The notes: generated by a model not told the origin, from the sequence alone. 64,000 nucleotides of DNA from Gigaspora rosea (GCA_003550325.1 QKWP01001877.1:1-64000), one strand, 5' to 3'. Shown: positions 24,487-38,040, numbered from the stretch's first letter. A program made the numbers and translations.

Positions 24487-26650
24487 AAATTTGCATCAAT
24501 TCTCCAAAATTCACTTGTCACGTGACAAGAACAACAAAGCACGAAATTCACTTTTTAGAAAATTCTTAGAATATTTTTACGCAAAATGAGATTTATACGC
24601 ATAAACGTAAGCACGCTTAGACTACACAAGGTCAATTGCCAAATCAAGACATTCGACCCGAGTCACAAAAGTGACATGTACAGAAACATTAGATAACTGG
24701 TAAAATGTTAAATGAACCGAAACACGACAATAACAAACATAATCAATAAATTATTATTATATTATTATTGGTTATCTGAATTTAAAATTTGTCATGCATT
24801 TGACAGGAATCCGGAGGTTTTTTTTTAACTCTCTCGGGATTTTTGCCACAGCTGATATGCTGCATGACATTGTTTACTTAAAATGATTTATTACATTTAA
24901 TTAATGCATTAATTTATTTGTTCTTACTTTATTGTGGAACCATTAATTTTAATTTTAATGTAGTTCTTTAATTTTACCGAATTAAGACCAATAAACAAAT
25001 TTTTTAGGTATAGCTGATTTAAATTAATGGTTTCAAATAATTATAACAATTTTATAATTTTATTATTCTTCATTTATTTAATTATATATAATTTATATAC
25101 ATATTCGAAAGTCTTGAAAATTATAACCCTTCTAGCATACCCACAAAAAAATTATTTCATTCCTACATATTTTGACTAGTCGAATTTCAAGATCAAGTAC
25201 AACGTAAACCTACTCTTTTGCAAAAAAAATACTGTATATATTTTTGATTTTTTAAATACTGAATACTGTATACAGTGTATATATATAGATTTATTTTTTA
25301 GTTTATATAATTAACTCTTTTTATGCTGTATCGTATAATTCTATAATTGTTGCTATATACATAAAAAAAATAATTAGTAATTGAATTTTGTTTAATAATT
25401 AGCGATAGCATTTCGATTTGATTGACCACTTCTGACGGCTTGATCATGAGGTAGTTGACCAATCATAAAACTGTTTCTTAATCACGTGATGCGCGTACAA
25501 ATAGATAATAATTAAACAACCCAATCAATCAATGGGTGCAATTCAAATATTACAATTTCTTTTATTATATTACCGTATAGCCTTATAAGACCCCGGTCTT
25601 ATTCAAGAAACCCCCTCAACTGACTTGAATAGTACCCGGAGGTATTTTGTGAGGAGGGGGATACTATATACTATAAGTAGCAGTACATTTAATAATAAGA
25701 CCTATGGGGGTACTATTCAAAAAATATTGGCATTTATAGTGAATAGTACCCTGGTAAAACATTGGCATTTATAGTTGAATACGTGCGTAGTACCCTGGTA
25801 CTATATTAGGGGTACTTTATCAGGGGTACTATAGGCAGCGCTATATGGTAATAACTTCGCGTTGTAAAGAATAAAACTATTCATCCGGATTATAATACAA
25901 TTTACAAAATGCAAGAGCTTAATTAAAAAAGTTTTTGGTAACAAGTTACACGTCCTTTATTAAAATTTTTTAAATTTTCATATAACAACAAAGCTATATT
26001 ATCGTATATATAAAACGGTTTCTATTGAATCAAACATCTTCTAAAGAACATATACAACTTTCAAAAACAGTCTGAAAAAAAACTACAAATCAAATAAACA
26101 AGTTGATGACTTAAATAATAATAATAATAATAAAAAATAACGTTAAGCTTCACGAATTAAACAGTACAGTATATTTTTATTACCTCTCACTATACGGTAA
26201 ATCGGTAGATCTACCTTTTATTCGCGTGATGCACATGATGCAACTCAATTTCTTGAGGAGACACCGCTACGAAGCTATTTTACTAGTAAAGTGTTGCACC
26301 GATAGTCTTTTTTTTGTTAAGACCCGAAAATTCTGGGTTTACAATACTATGCTATATAAATGCTCGTGTAACGTCAATCCCGGAAGTTATCGGATTCGAA
26401 TGTCCCCATGCTATTAAGATAACCTTTCTTTCTGCTCTTAAGCAAAAATGTGCAGTGTAACTTTTGCATATAGACGTATAAAAGTTTTAATTTAATATTT
26501 AAATTATATAAAATTATCGTAAAAATAGAGAGATTAAAGTTCGTGTACCAATAATCGACGAAATTAGCTAATCAAATCGATACGCAATAAATAAGAGTAT
26601 TGCATGCATTCAAAGCTTAGGAAACTCCAATAATTAAAATATAACTTACA
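24487..26650. other. intergenic downstream of the cyclase
   Basis: AT-rich, with one repeat listed separately (25569-25852). The 63-codon frame at 26226-26417 matches no known family. Confidence 0.45.
25569..25852. repeat. MITE with ATTACCGTATAGC ends
   Basis: Begins ATTACCGTATAGC and ends GCTATATGGTAAT (12 of 13 complementary). The interior holds repeated GTACCC/GGGTAC blocks such as GAATAGTACCC and AGTACCCTGGTA. Confidence 0.55.
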
Positions 26651-26840
26651 CAGTCAACCCTCATTATAGTCACTCTTGATATAGTCACAACCTTGATATA
26701 ATCACAACCTTGATATAATTGCACGATTTTTAAGCTCTAGCTATTATAAACTATATAAATTTGACCGTTATATAATCACAACCTTTTATAATCACCGAAT
26801 TCTTGTTTTCCAAACTGGTGCTTATATCGAGGTTTGACTG
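26651..26840. repeat. pogo/Tc1-like MITE
   Basis: Ends CAGTCAACCCTC..TATA and TATA..GAGGTTTGACTG, next to TA on the outside. Internal repeats of TTGATATA.TCACAACC are present. Such CAGTC-starting termini with TA targets are typical of pogo/Tigger derivatives. Confidence 0.62.
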
Positions 26841-27216
26841 TATATAGTAATAAAATTTTTTTGTAAATTTACAAATTAAGTAGAAAAATTCAAGGTCTGA
26901 AGCATATTATATGATGATTATATTATACAAATCACAAATTTGAATATATCAGAAATGTAATTTAGAAATTTTTTGTTCATTTGTACTTGTGTTCAAATTA
27001 TATTTTTAATAAGGCCTTTATAATATTTATGATGTATCAACAAAGTATCTATAAATACATCAAAAATATAAATTTTATATCACTTTGCATAGATACTAAT
27101 TGTTTATTTTTTTTTTATATTGTATCATTGCATTATTTGGATTATTTTGGATCAATTTCTAATAACTTATTCAAATCTATAAGTGATTCTTTATACTACC
27201 TCAGTGTTCTTTAAAG

Positions 27217-27466
27217 TAGAGTTGTGACCCGAAACCTGAAACCTTTCCGAAACCTTCAAATTAGAATGTTAATAACTAATGCACCATTACTATAAAGTAA
27301 CCAACCCATTTCTGAAATCAATCTAATTATCATGTACTTTATGTCTTAAAATCTAAAATTAAAATTCTAACCCTTTCAGTATGGTATAGAGTTCAGAAAA
27401 GGTTTCGGGGTTTTGAAAAAGCTTTCAGAATTTTATCAATAGTTTCAGGTTTCGTGCCCAACTCTA
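27217..27466. mobile_element. 250-bp hAT MITE with intact target duplication
   Basis: Starts TAGAGTTGTGACCCGAAACC and ends with the near-complement (..CGTGCCCAACTCTA). The exact 8-bp duplication CTTTAAAG occurs at 27209-27216 and 27467-27474. The interior repeats CCGAAACCT. Confidence 0.85.
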
Positions 27467-27474
27467 CTTTAAAG

Positions 27475-29010
27475 TAATTCCATGGTTATTAAGTGCAATT
27501 GCATTGTTTTAATCTATTTTTAATAGTCTATTCAAATCTTTAAATGAAATTTTATGTTGTTTTATACCAAAATATGTTGCTATTCTTATTAAATATAATC
27601 TAATTTCTAATTTATCTATTCAATTCATTTGTCAGTAAGCAAATAATACAAAGTTTAAACAGAAATAGAATAATAATTACTGCTTTTGAAATTGTTATAT
27701 TTTTAGCTAAAATGAGAATATGAAACTTGGAATAGATAATTTAATAAAATTTAAATTTTTTAATCAATAAATTCATAAAATTATTTATAATATAATTAGA
27801 AACTAGTAGCTAGTATAAGTCACAAACTCATAATTCTATAGCTTTAACTCCTAAAAAGTCTTGTTATGCATATTATATATATATCAAATTTTTTAGAAAT
27901 GTTATACCTGAAAAATACCAAAACTATTTTTGATATTTTAGAATAAAATGGATCAAAAACATAATTTTAGTTATTAAAAGAGTATAAAAGTATAAGTTTG
28001 TTATTTTATTCTAAGCAATAATAAAAATAAATTATTTAATATAACAATTGTCAAGTTGTAAGCTTTTTTGTTTAAGCTTTATTTAGATTATAAATTAATA
28101 GCTCAAATTTATTGTTATTTGTTATAAACATTTATATAATCTTTTTAAACTTGATTATTAAGTTGTAATTCTATAAAAGAAACAATCCATTCTTTAATAG
28201 ATCAAATTGGAATTATGATTTCAATTAATCTTTTCTTATTTTTAAAGAACTATAAATGAAATTATATATATGTATAATTAGTTGTTTATAAAATTTATAA
28301 TATTATATTATCAACCTATTTGAGTAGGTCTTGAATGATATATAATTTATATTTTGGATTAAAATTTTCATAAACATGTGCCTTAGCTATTAAAATTATT
28401 ATTATATAAGTTTTGTTTTATTATTTTGTTTTTTTTTAAAAAGCAAAATTCAGGGATTTACTAAATTCAAAAGTCTTTACTTTTATTTTGAATCCATGAT
28501 TTGCAAATATGAATTGTTTATTAAAATAAATACTAGATTTGATTTTCTTATTTTATTTAACAAATCAAATTGAAGTTAATAGAAATAGAACAAATTTATT
28601 AGATAAATTTGTTCTATTTTTATTAACTTTCTTTTATATATTAATTAAAAATTTGTATTATAATTTATTTTGTATTAATCAAGAAAACAAATATATATAT
28701 TTATATTATTTATATTTATTGCTTGTTACTCTTGAGACAATATTGTATAATTTTTTGCAACTAATTTATTTGCAAAAGTTTATTTAATTTATTTAACTAT
28801 AGAAAATTAGTTAGATTTTTTATATTAACTAGTTTTTGATTTATTTAATATTTATTAAATCTTTAACTAATATCTAAAATAGTAAATATAATACATATTT
28901 TAATATGCTGTCTTTTTATAGTTTTAAAGTTTATTTTATTAAATTTTATCTAAATGCATTTACTATCAAAAAGTATTAATAAATTTACAAAAAAAATATT
29001 ATATATATAA
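27475..29010. other. AT-rich intergenic with a hairpin
   Basis: No gene seen. A hairpin at 28575-28626 has 24-base arms with one mismatch (core ATAGAACAAATTTA). Confidence 0.5.
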
Positions 29011-29880
29011 CAGTCAAAGGACATGTTCACATATAATAGCTTAGAATGTAGTTACTTATAAATCAAATGAGTTGACTCATCCAATTTTATATGTAAAATT
29101 ATGCAAAAAATTATTTAAATTAAATTTATTTAAAAGTATACATATAAAAATCTTTTTAAATTTAAATATATATTCTTTGGCATTTAATACTCTTTTGTTT
29201 AAAGTTTTAGTTCTTAATTTTAAGCAGAGAGATAGAAAATTTCTACTAAAGTAAACAATTCTTTACTATGTTTTTTAAGTCAAATAAGTAACTCACTCTA
29301 TATAAGTAGGGATGTTACGGTCCGTCCTGGTCCAGTCTTGGTTCAAAAGACCAGGTCCGGGTAGCAGACCACGAACCGGACCAAAATTCACAAACCGGTT
29401 CATGAACTAGTCCCAGTTCAGTCCGGTCCAGGACCAGGCTTCAGACCGGTCTACCGCAGCCAATAGAAATAGAGAATTTAAGCTATTGTGACACTCGATT
29501 TTAGGTACAGTATGTACTGACAAGCTTGTAATTTTATTATCGTTATAACTTTAATATGACAATAGTTTTTTATTTTTGAAAAAAATATAGCAGGTAATTT
29601 ATCACATTTTCCTTTTCGAATAAACTCAGTAGCGATAAAAGCATTTTGTTGTCTACTCCTCAGGAAACTAAAAAATTTCAAATATCCTCTCGACATGCAA
29701 GAATGAAACGCTTTTTGATATTGGAAATCAAAGATAAGTTTTTTTTTAAATTTTTAATATTATTTAAAATGGTACTGTACTAACAAATATTTATTTAATG
29801 ATATCTTTTAGTATAACGGATATCAAACAATTATTTTATTAGAGCTTCTTTACCTTTCTAAAAACACAAGTATAATCACT

Positions 29881-32125
29881 TTATTCGATTTCGCCTATTC
29901 TATTGCTGATCCAACTTTTAACACAAAGACATGCCCATGCTGTTTCAGAATGGAGCCGATTACGAGTTCTTGAGATAGTATTTCCAGCTATGGAGAACGC
30001 TTGTTCACAAGCAACACTGGTTGCTTGGATACTTAAATAGTCAGAAGCCATCCTTGAAAGAATCGGGTAAGTTTTTTGGTTTACTTTCCACCAGTCCAGC
30101 AGAATTGTATCTTCTTCAATCGTTTCTAATGCAACGTAATGATCTAATTTATTGGTAGTTGCTGATTCTTTGAAAGAATCGTTAAAAGTAGAGTTAGGAA
30201 CTGAAGATTCTACGGGCTCAAATTTGTTATACCACTTCCAAAAAAACTTTCAGGCAGTTTTGATTGGGCTTTTTTCGGTATAATTAGAGACAGAAAAAGT
30301 TTTCTGATATTTATATAAATATTGGCTTATAATTTCTTGAACTGTTTCTTTTGCATTAATGGCCTTTTCTTTGCTAAAGATTTTGAGTTTGGCTCAAGGA
30401 TCGAGAACTGCAGATACAACAGAAGGTTTGTCCATTATGGTCCAATATTCCTCGATTTTTTGGTGAATTGATATGGCTGCTGCATGTTGAGAAATTCTTC
30501 TTGTTCAATGAATGTATTCAAATAGTTTTGGATACTTAAAAACACTAACCGGATATTACCTATAGTTGGGTACAATGCTGCTGAAAGCAATTTTGTCACT
30601 GCTTCAATTGGTTCCAAAAGAGTAAGCACATCCTAAATTAATAGTTTATTGTTNTGGTCCAATATTCCTCGATTTTTTGGTGAATTGATATGGCTACTGC
30701 ATGTTGAGAAATTCTTCTTGTTCAATGAATGTATTCAAATAGTTTTGGATACTTAAAAACACTAACCGGATATTACCTATAGTCGGGTATGATGCTGCTG
30801 AAAGCAATTTTGTCGCTGCTTTAATTGGTTCCAAAAGAGTAAGTACATCCTAAATTAATAGTTTATTATTTTGTTCTATTTTATTTATTTATTTATTTAT
30901 TTTTTTTATCTTTGCCAAAGTCACTTACTTCTAAATTTTGTAGCTTATTAAAATTTGGATACAATAGATTGATTGATAGATGGTCTGCTGCAAGCAATCG
31001 AAGAGGTATTTGCATTTTTTTATTTTTTGCAGCATGTAGTACGTACTGTTCCACCTCGTCTCGACGTCTAATTTGGGTTTAAGATATGAAATTCCTTTAA
31101 GATTGCATAGCCCATGTAAATCGTCATTGAGACAGGTAGATACCCTAATTTTTGACATTAAGTTTCAAACTTTTTCGACCGAAGAATCAACCATTTTTAG
31201 TCCTTGTTTTGTGGCCAGATTAAGAACATGGGCAGCACATCGGTAATGTAAAAACCCAAGATTATCAAATTCATGCTGCAGCTCTTGCGCAATTAATCGT
31301 CCACAAACAATCATCGCGGACTCGTTGTCTGTTGTAAGAGCTAAAACTTTATCTTTGATATTAAAATTAGCAAAAAGGTTATTGATAGTATCCGCCATAT
31401 TTGCACCCGTGTGTCTGCCATTGAATGGAATAATATCTAAAAGGAAATGTTGCATTTGCCAATTAACATCCACATAGTGAATCGTAATACCAAGAAAAGC
31501 TTCAAAATTTCAGGACGTCCACATGTCAACCATTAAAGAAACCTTCTCAGGAATTCTTACGAGATCATTAACAATTCTATTTCGTCTAATTTCAAAATTC
31601 ATCGACAACCATTATTTTTGTGGCTTGTCTAGTTGGAATTATATACCGAGGATCAATGAAGTTGATAAATTCATTAAAATATTTATTTTCAACAATTGTG
31701 AAGGGTTGTTGGTCAGCAATAATCCAGGTAATCAATTTTTGGTCTCTTTTGTTTTGCTCATCTTTGTTATACGGATCTGTTCTGGGAAAATGAAGAATAG
31801 CTTGACGTCTTGCGAGTGCTCTAATTTGATGTGTACTAAGATGTCTTCGTAGAGACGAAACACCAGTAGTTTTTGCAAAAACTTTATTGCACTTTTGACA
31901 TACAGGTACTCCAGAATGGTCGGTTGTGTTAGTGTCAAAGTGGGGCCAAATCATCGAACTTCATTTTCTTGATTTATAATTATCTTGGGATTGCAAAGTA
32001 CCGGTAGTAGTTGTAGTTTTCTGAGACACTTGGCTATTGAGGTCTGAAGTACTATCTTTGTGAAAATCATCAATATCATTTTCGGGGCTAATAAATGCAC
32101 GATTTTCAGAAGAGCGGTCTGCCAT
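29881..32125 (-). pseudogene. hAT transposase with BED zinc finger, broken
   Basis: From ATG 32125 the frame runs through a hydrophilic lead and then a BED finger (VCQKCNKVF...LRRHLSTHQ, about 31830-31900). The RNase-H-like catalytic core follows (LALTTDNESAM, HYRCAAHVLNL, VETRWNSTYYML), and the chain ends with the hAT C-terminal dimerisation region (YLSIQATSVACEQAFSIAG, about 29940-30045), stopping at 29881. Breaks are in-frame TGA codons at 31961-31963, after MWTS near 31510, after VLDP near 30395 and near 30250, plus a one-base frameshift near 31590 in a T run. An intron with a GTAAGT donor at about 30928 is likely. A 216-bp block is duplicated around the N at 30654. No intact product can be made. 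Confidence 0.86.
30438..30870. repeat. 216-bp direct repeat either side of an N
   Basis: 30438-30653 and 30655-30870 are equal-length copies of the same transposase segment differing at a handful of positions, separated only by the N at 30654. Likely an unmerged overlap between two contig ends carrying allelic or paralogous copies. Confidence 0.85.
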
Positions 32126-34106
32126 TTTTTTTTATAGTAAAGAATAAAGAACGAAAGCACGTCTTTTTTATATGATTTATTTTTTTATTTTTTTTTTATA
32201 AGAGCAAACTCTGTGGTCACTAAGATTTTTAAGGGGTTTTATTATATATACTAACGCTAATTTTTTATTTATTTTTATATTAGATCTTAATTGCGTTATT
32301 CTAAGAATTTTTCTTTAGGGCTGTGAGAACTATATTCAAGTTTTTCTTTATTTACTTTTTTTTTATTTTTTTAAAACGTTTTTATTAACCTATTTAGACT
32401 CCTTTATCTTTAGTTATTCATCAAACATCTTGATTCATTTTAAATCGATTAATTGCTTATGTTCATCAAGTATCATGATTCATCCTAAATTAACTACTAC
32501 ACGAAGGTGCATGCGCAATGTTTTACTATTTGAGGTTCTGGGTACTAAATCGCCTTGGGCCATTGATCCTTTTTTATTCTAATCAAAAAAAATTTTTAAG
32601 ATAATGGCATGATAGCATTAAACCAGATGCTTTAATATAAAATTCGAATTTTAGAAGTTCCAAGTTATGGAATTACGATGCAATTTGTAAGTAGTGATAC
32701 GAGAGATGTGATGGTTGTAAGTTTTTTTTTACTTTATTTAAAGAAATATATCGTTTACATTACTAGATTTGTATAAATTTTAATTTTTTTTTAATAAAGA
32801 AAAAAGGATACAAATTGTTCAAAGAAATTGGATATTTTGTCTATCTTACGAATAAGTTTTTTTTTATATCGGTGGGCTACTATATTTTGTAATTTTTCAT
32901 AAAAACAATAAAGTAACAGGGTAACAGGGTATTATAATTATCACTCCACGATAAAAAAATAATTGATTTAGAAATTGTCTTGTTTGGATTGTCAAGAACC
33001 CGTAAAAATTTTTTTTAGCATTTAAAGGTTGTGCACGAAAACTAATTTCGGTAAATCGACTTCGATTGAAGAATTTATTTTTGTAAACAAGATTGTTCTT
33101 GCTTCAAATAGAATTATATTTTAGTAAAATAGTAGATTTACTATAAACAGTTAATAATGCGAACCCGATAACCCCTTTTTTTTTAAGGTAGTAATCTTCA
33201 AAATAGAAAATACAATTGCATATACTTACTAATATATTAAATTATGTAATCGCGGAATTTGTTATTGGACTGATTTATTTGGACCGGTCCTAATTTAGGG
33301 ACCGGAAACTGCATGGACTAGTTCAAAAGACCAGTTTGGACCATGGTCTTTGCCGGACCGTAACATCCCTATATATAAGAACCATGTCATTAATCACCTG
33401 ATTATTTTTTATCAAAGGCCTACTCTCCTCCCTTTTTTTTAATATATATATAGTCAGGTTCTTAAATATAATTTCAACTTTTTTTATCACCTCCCCTCTA
33501 AAAAATCACCTGATTTTGTTACTCTCCTAATAATATAATTGGTTAAAATAATCTTTTAAAAATATAAAAGATGCTATTAAGTAAAGGCTTCCTGTGCTCT
33601 AATTGAAAGTTGAAAGAAGGTTCTCTTGATTCTAATAGTAGTTAAATCATCAAAATTGGCTTGGTAGAACCCAAGATGCATGGGGCCAAAGAAAAGAACA
33701 TAAAGATCTGCAAATTTACTATTATATAAAGTATAATATTTTGTGTAATAGTGAATTTGCAAATCTTTATATTCTCTTCTTTGACCAAGTGTCTTGGGTT
33801 CTACCAAGCCAATTTTGATAATTTAACTATTATTAGAATCAGAAGAACCTTTACTTCAACTTTTAATTAGGGCACAAAAAGCCTTTACTTAATAGTATCT
33901 TTCATATTTTTTAAAAGATTATTAACCAATCATATTATTATATAGGGTGAGTCATTTATTTGACTTAAAGAACGTAGTAAAGAATTGATCAACTTTAGGG
34001 AAAGATTTCTATTCTCTGCTTAAAATTAAGAACTAAAACTTTAAATAAAAAAGTATTAAATGCCAAAGAATATATAATTAAAATTTAAAGAGATTCTTAT
34101 ATATAT

Positions 34107-37100
34107 ATATATTTTTTTTTTTTAAAGAGAGGTCTATCCTCTAATTCTTTATTAAGATTTGTCAATTATATATATACAGATACATGTAGGAAAAAACTAA
34201 TCTAGGAGGAAGTAGAGGTAAGAGCTAAGGTTTACTCTCGACCTAATTCTTTACTAGAATGGTCGTAGACCTCTAGTTTTCGAGTAAATTATGTAGAGAA
34301 GCGGAGTTAAGTGTAATGTAGTTCGATAGTTTACTAATTGTGTAAGAGTGAGACAATGGGGGTGTGGGAGTTAAGGTAGAGGTGGGTATTGGAAGAGGGA
34401 GCGGAACACACTCCGAATGACGACACATCCTGGAGGGGATTTAAACTTCTTTGTAGATGAATTCCGCGATAGTGTGGTGTAGAAGCGCTGTATATTTTCG
34501 TTTTAAGTGATTTGTGGAAAGAGGGATCAGTGTGTGAGAAGTAATAATTCCAAAGGGTACAGCTTTCGAAAGGTGGAGGTCTAGGAAGGCTTGTATAAAG
34601 GTTTCTGGATTATCGTATGTGAGTTGATGTTGGTCTTCAATTCTGTTCAGTATTCTAATTAATTCTGTGCGGAAGAAAAAGTGATTGTTAATACAGGTTA
34701 GTAAATGTACGATGTCCTCAGAAGCAGAGTAGCAATGGGGGCAGAGGTGGTTCGGGTTCTTCTTAGGGTTGCGAAAGTGAAGTAATAGATGCGTTGGGAG
34801 TTCTTCGGCCAGGAGTTTTACTTTAAAATTCTTTAGGTTCGAAAGTGACGGATAAGTGTAAAGAGCTTTTGGGGCATCGTTGTATGATAAATATTCCAGG
34901 GTCATGTTCCAGTTGATGTTGTTGAATCTGTGGCTCCATAGTAAAATCCTCTGTTGATTGTGCCAGCGTAGATTATTGATTGCAGTAGTGGTTTCTCTTA
35001 GAGTTTGGTTTATTTAATAAGGAATCGGTGTTTCTAATAGTAGAGGGGTGAATCTATTATACAGGAATTTGTGAGGCGTGAAATCCAAGTGGGTCAGGAG
35101 GGAGATGTTCCCTTGTTTTAAGTCTTTGTCTAATGAGATCCTTATCGTTCTGTCAAGCATGTAGCAATATAGTATACGCTGTATGAGTGGGAATTGTGTC
35201 TTATCAATTTTTGGGTTGTCAGCGAGGGGTATGTTTTTTAGGTCTTCTATTAGTGTTTTCAATGAGGCAGAGTTAGTAATTATGTCAACCGTAGTATAGG
35301 AATCCAGAGTGGTTAGTAGGAAGATCAGGCTGGTTAGGAGGGTATTTAGTCTGGAGAGCCAGTGAAGATTGTAGCAAGCAAGTAGCTATTCTGCAGTGGG
35401 GGTTTGGATGATTGCAATAGATCTGTTGCGTGATTGAATCTGTTTGGTGGTACTGATGAGTTGTAGGGTAATTCTCTTCTTTTTGAAGTTTTGGGATAAC
35501 AAAGCGTTCCATTTGTCGAGCGGAGGGTCTTCAATAAGGACAAAGCCTTGGGAAGGGAAGGTTGCAGTTGGGTGTTATTCGGTAAATAGGGTTTCTTCGC
35601 TTTTAACATTCGAGAAATATCTTTTAAGTTAGCGTGGATTCTAAATTTCGAATCGACCTGCAAATTGAAGATAGTCTGTTTATGTACTAAAAAATAGCAG
35701 TAAATTTGTTTGAATTTAGAGTTTTTTAGGTGACAGCCAAGGCACGGGACCAATTTCTGATTTTCTAGGGGGGATTTGATTTAGTGTTTGATTTTAGGCC
35801 TATCTGGGAGTGAGTTGAGTACTTTCCCGAATTCACCTTGTGCCATTATTACCCAATCTCTTTTGGCCGTCCAAGGGGGGGTGATAAAGGGATTTGGTTC
35901 TATTAGGGTCAAACTAGGTGAAGCTGCCGAGGAGATTAGTTCCTGTATTAAGAGAAACCATTTAGGCTTTCTTCCTCTGGGAATCCTTTTGATGTTGTGG
36001 TGAAAGTCTGTCCAGTTGACAAATTTACTGTTTGTAGCGTTCAAAAATTGTTCGATACTCGTGATTTGATATTTATTCAGGTTTTCTTTAAGGTGTGCTT
36101 TATTAGGGTGCGACTCTATAATTTGATCGATTGATGTGCCACTGAGCTTTTTTATTATAGGCCAATCCTGGGAAGGTCTGATAAAGCTAATGTTGAATTT
36201 GTGCATAGCCATAATGGTTTGTCCTGTGTAGGTATTGAGTTGTTTGTATGGAAGGAGGAGGCAGTTTTCTAGTACAGATTTGTTGGTCATGGCCGCATCC
36301 TGTATTTGTTGTAAGCGGTGTTTGAGGTAGGAGGAGTCAAAGTCAGAGTGGTTTAGTCCTTTATGTATTGTTGTGACTAGTGCATGTTGTTGGGCTTGTT
36401 CAATGTCAGTAAGTGCATAGATCCTAGGGCAGAATAGGAAGGAGTTAGGGAGACCTCTTGATATTTTGGCTTTGTGTTTTATTATACTGGTTATGGTTTG
36501 TCGAAGTGTGGTTAACTGATTGGAGTTAAGATACGAGGAATACAATCTATATTTAAAACGAGGGATTATAACATGGTTAGTAATATAAATAGCTTGTTTT
36601 TCCGTAATTTTTGCATGTTGTAGTCTACGTAGGCTATTGGTAATTTCTGAAATAATTAGTTTCTGAATATTGATGTGATTTGTGGTGGTTGTGAACCAAG
36701 CGCCTAGGTATTTTAGTGGGAGATTGCGAGGTAAAGAAGATAGGGTGGTGTGGTTAAAAATAATGTTGCGATCTGGAGAAGCGGAATTGGTAAGCAGCAA
36801 GGATTTAGAAGGGTTGACTCTAATGTTGTTGAGTTGGTAAAAGCTAGCCGCAGTTTGGAGAATTTGTGTAAGTTCTATCTTGTTTGGGGCGACCCATAGG
36901 GAGTCGTCCATATACGCCATTACTGCGGTATTTATTTGTTTAGATGGTGAGAGAGGAATGGTACATTTGTAACCGGAGAAACAAAACGTTTTTGGATTGT
37001 GGCAATAAGTGGGTCATAGAAGATCTTCCAAAGTATAGGCGATAAGGTTTCGCCTTGGTCTATTCCGTCTGCTACCTGGTATGGCTCTGTGAAGCCCAGG

Positions 37101-37628
37101 TCTGTGATTACTTGGTTAGTACGGTTGGATAAGAGGAAGGTTAGTAGTTTAATAAATGGTGAGGGGATCTTTATTCTGGTTAAGGCTCTTGCTAGTGTTT
37201 GTATATGAACAGAGTCGAAAGCCTTTGACATGTCCTGGGACAATACCCAGATTTCTTTGTTATTTGTGAGAGCATCTTCTAGCATCTGGCCTAATTGTAG
37301 TATCGGCTAGGTTGTGGATTGGTAAGGGAACGCTGCAAAATTCTGTCTAGAGAGTATATCATTTCTCATTAAGATCTTGGTTAGCCTGGTATTTAGAATC
37401 TTAGTAAAAACTTTACGGGTATGATCTAGGAGAGTGATTGGTCTCGTGGTGGTTAGGTCGTAGTTGTAATTAGCTTTTTTTGGTATGGGCCAAATGTTGG
37501 CGCGGAGCCATTGGTTGGGAACTTGTTTTAATAAGATGCAGCTATTGAGAATGTTCCGGAGCCACTCTAATGCGGAGGTTGGGAGATGTTGTAGAACTTC
37601 ATTAGCAATGGCAAGAGGTCCGGTAGCT
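34107..37628 (-). mobile_element. 5'-truncated LINE (non-LTR retrotransposon)
   Basis: Minus-strand LINE ending at its 3' side in a 12-base A run (34111-34122 as T on the plus strand) and starting abruptly inside the reverse transcriptase at 37628. The imperfect target duplication AGATTCTTATATATAT / AGATTTTTATATATAT lies at 34091 and 37629. The body has visibly higher GC than the host palindrome. Confidence 0.82.
34441..37628 (-). pseudogene. LINE reverse transcriptase, degenerate
   Basis: In order from 37628 down: the finger region (RPITLLDHTRKVFTKILN); catalytic motif A (LSQDMSKAFDSV, about 37210-37245); motif B (ADGIDQGETLSPILW); motif C (YMDDS, about 36905-36920); a long thumb/connection region to 35781; and a C-terminal CPHC..H..C zinc knuckle (about 34690-34745) before the stop at 34441. 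Breaks include an in-frame TAG near 37300 just before motif A, a one-base frameshift between motif B and YMDD near 36930, and several shifts between 35780 and 34905. The endonuclease half is absent through 5' truncation. The catalytic aspartates themselves remain. Confidence 0.85.
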
Positions 37629-38040
37629 AGATTTTTATATATATGCTTTTAAATAAATTTAATTTAAATAATTTTTGTATAATTTTATATAAAATTTGGT
37701 GAATCAACTTATTTGATCTATAAGTAATTGCACTTAGTGGGACATGTCCCTTGACTGATAATATATAAATATTAATAATGAATATAATAATATTTAATAT
37801 ATTTATAATTCAATAAGCTATAGTTTTTCAATATTAAATAGTATATATTTTGTAGTATTAAGAAGACAAACCTAATAAAAAATTTTAAATTAAATAGCAA
37901 TTTTAGAATTCAATAATCAAAAAATTTATATATATTTTTGCAAGAGGTAATATTAGCAAATTAATATTATTTTATATATTTTTGCTAGCATCTATATATG
38001 AAAAATTTGAAAAAATAAATATATTAAATAATAATTTAAA

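Larger units (their letters stand above)
29307..33371 (-). mobile_element. 4.1-kb hAT transposon (ZBED type), inactive
   Basis: Termini TAGGGATGTTACGGTCCG and CGGACCGTAACATCCCTA are exact complements. The exact 8-bp duplication TATATAAG flanks it (29299-29306 and 33372-33379). The interior carries one broken transposase gene on the minus strand. The perfect target duplication and long termini suggest a fairly recent insertion despite the broken gene. Confidence 0.9.
29011..37757. mobile_element. large palindromic foldback element interrupted by two transposons
   Basis: The outer ends CAGTCAAAGGACATG (29011) and CATGTCCCTTGACTG (ending 37757) are inverted. The left arm 29011-29306 plus the segment after 33372 pairs with the right arm 33730-34106 plus 37629-37757 around a centre near 33728. 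Removing the hAT copy (29307-33371) and the LINE (about 34107-37628) restores one palindrome of roughly 1.15 kb. A further 150 bases near 33380-33525 are unpaired, perhaps another insertion. No coding frame of its own is evident. Confidence 0.72.

Noticed and set aside
26226-26417. Small protein-coding gene of 63 codons
   Set aside because: No family, signal or neighbour supports it, and such lengths arise by chance.
31523-31852. 109-codon plus-strand frame
   Set aside because: It is antisense to the BED finger and upstream part of the hAT transposase.
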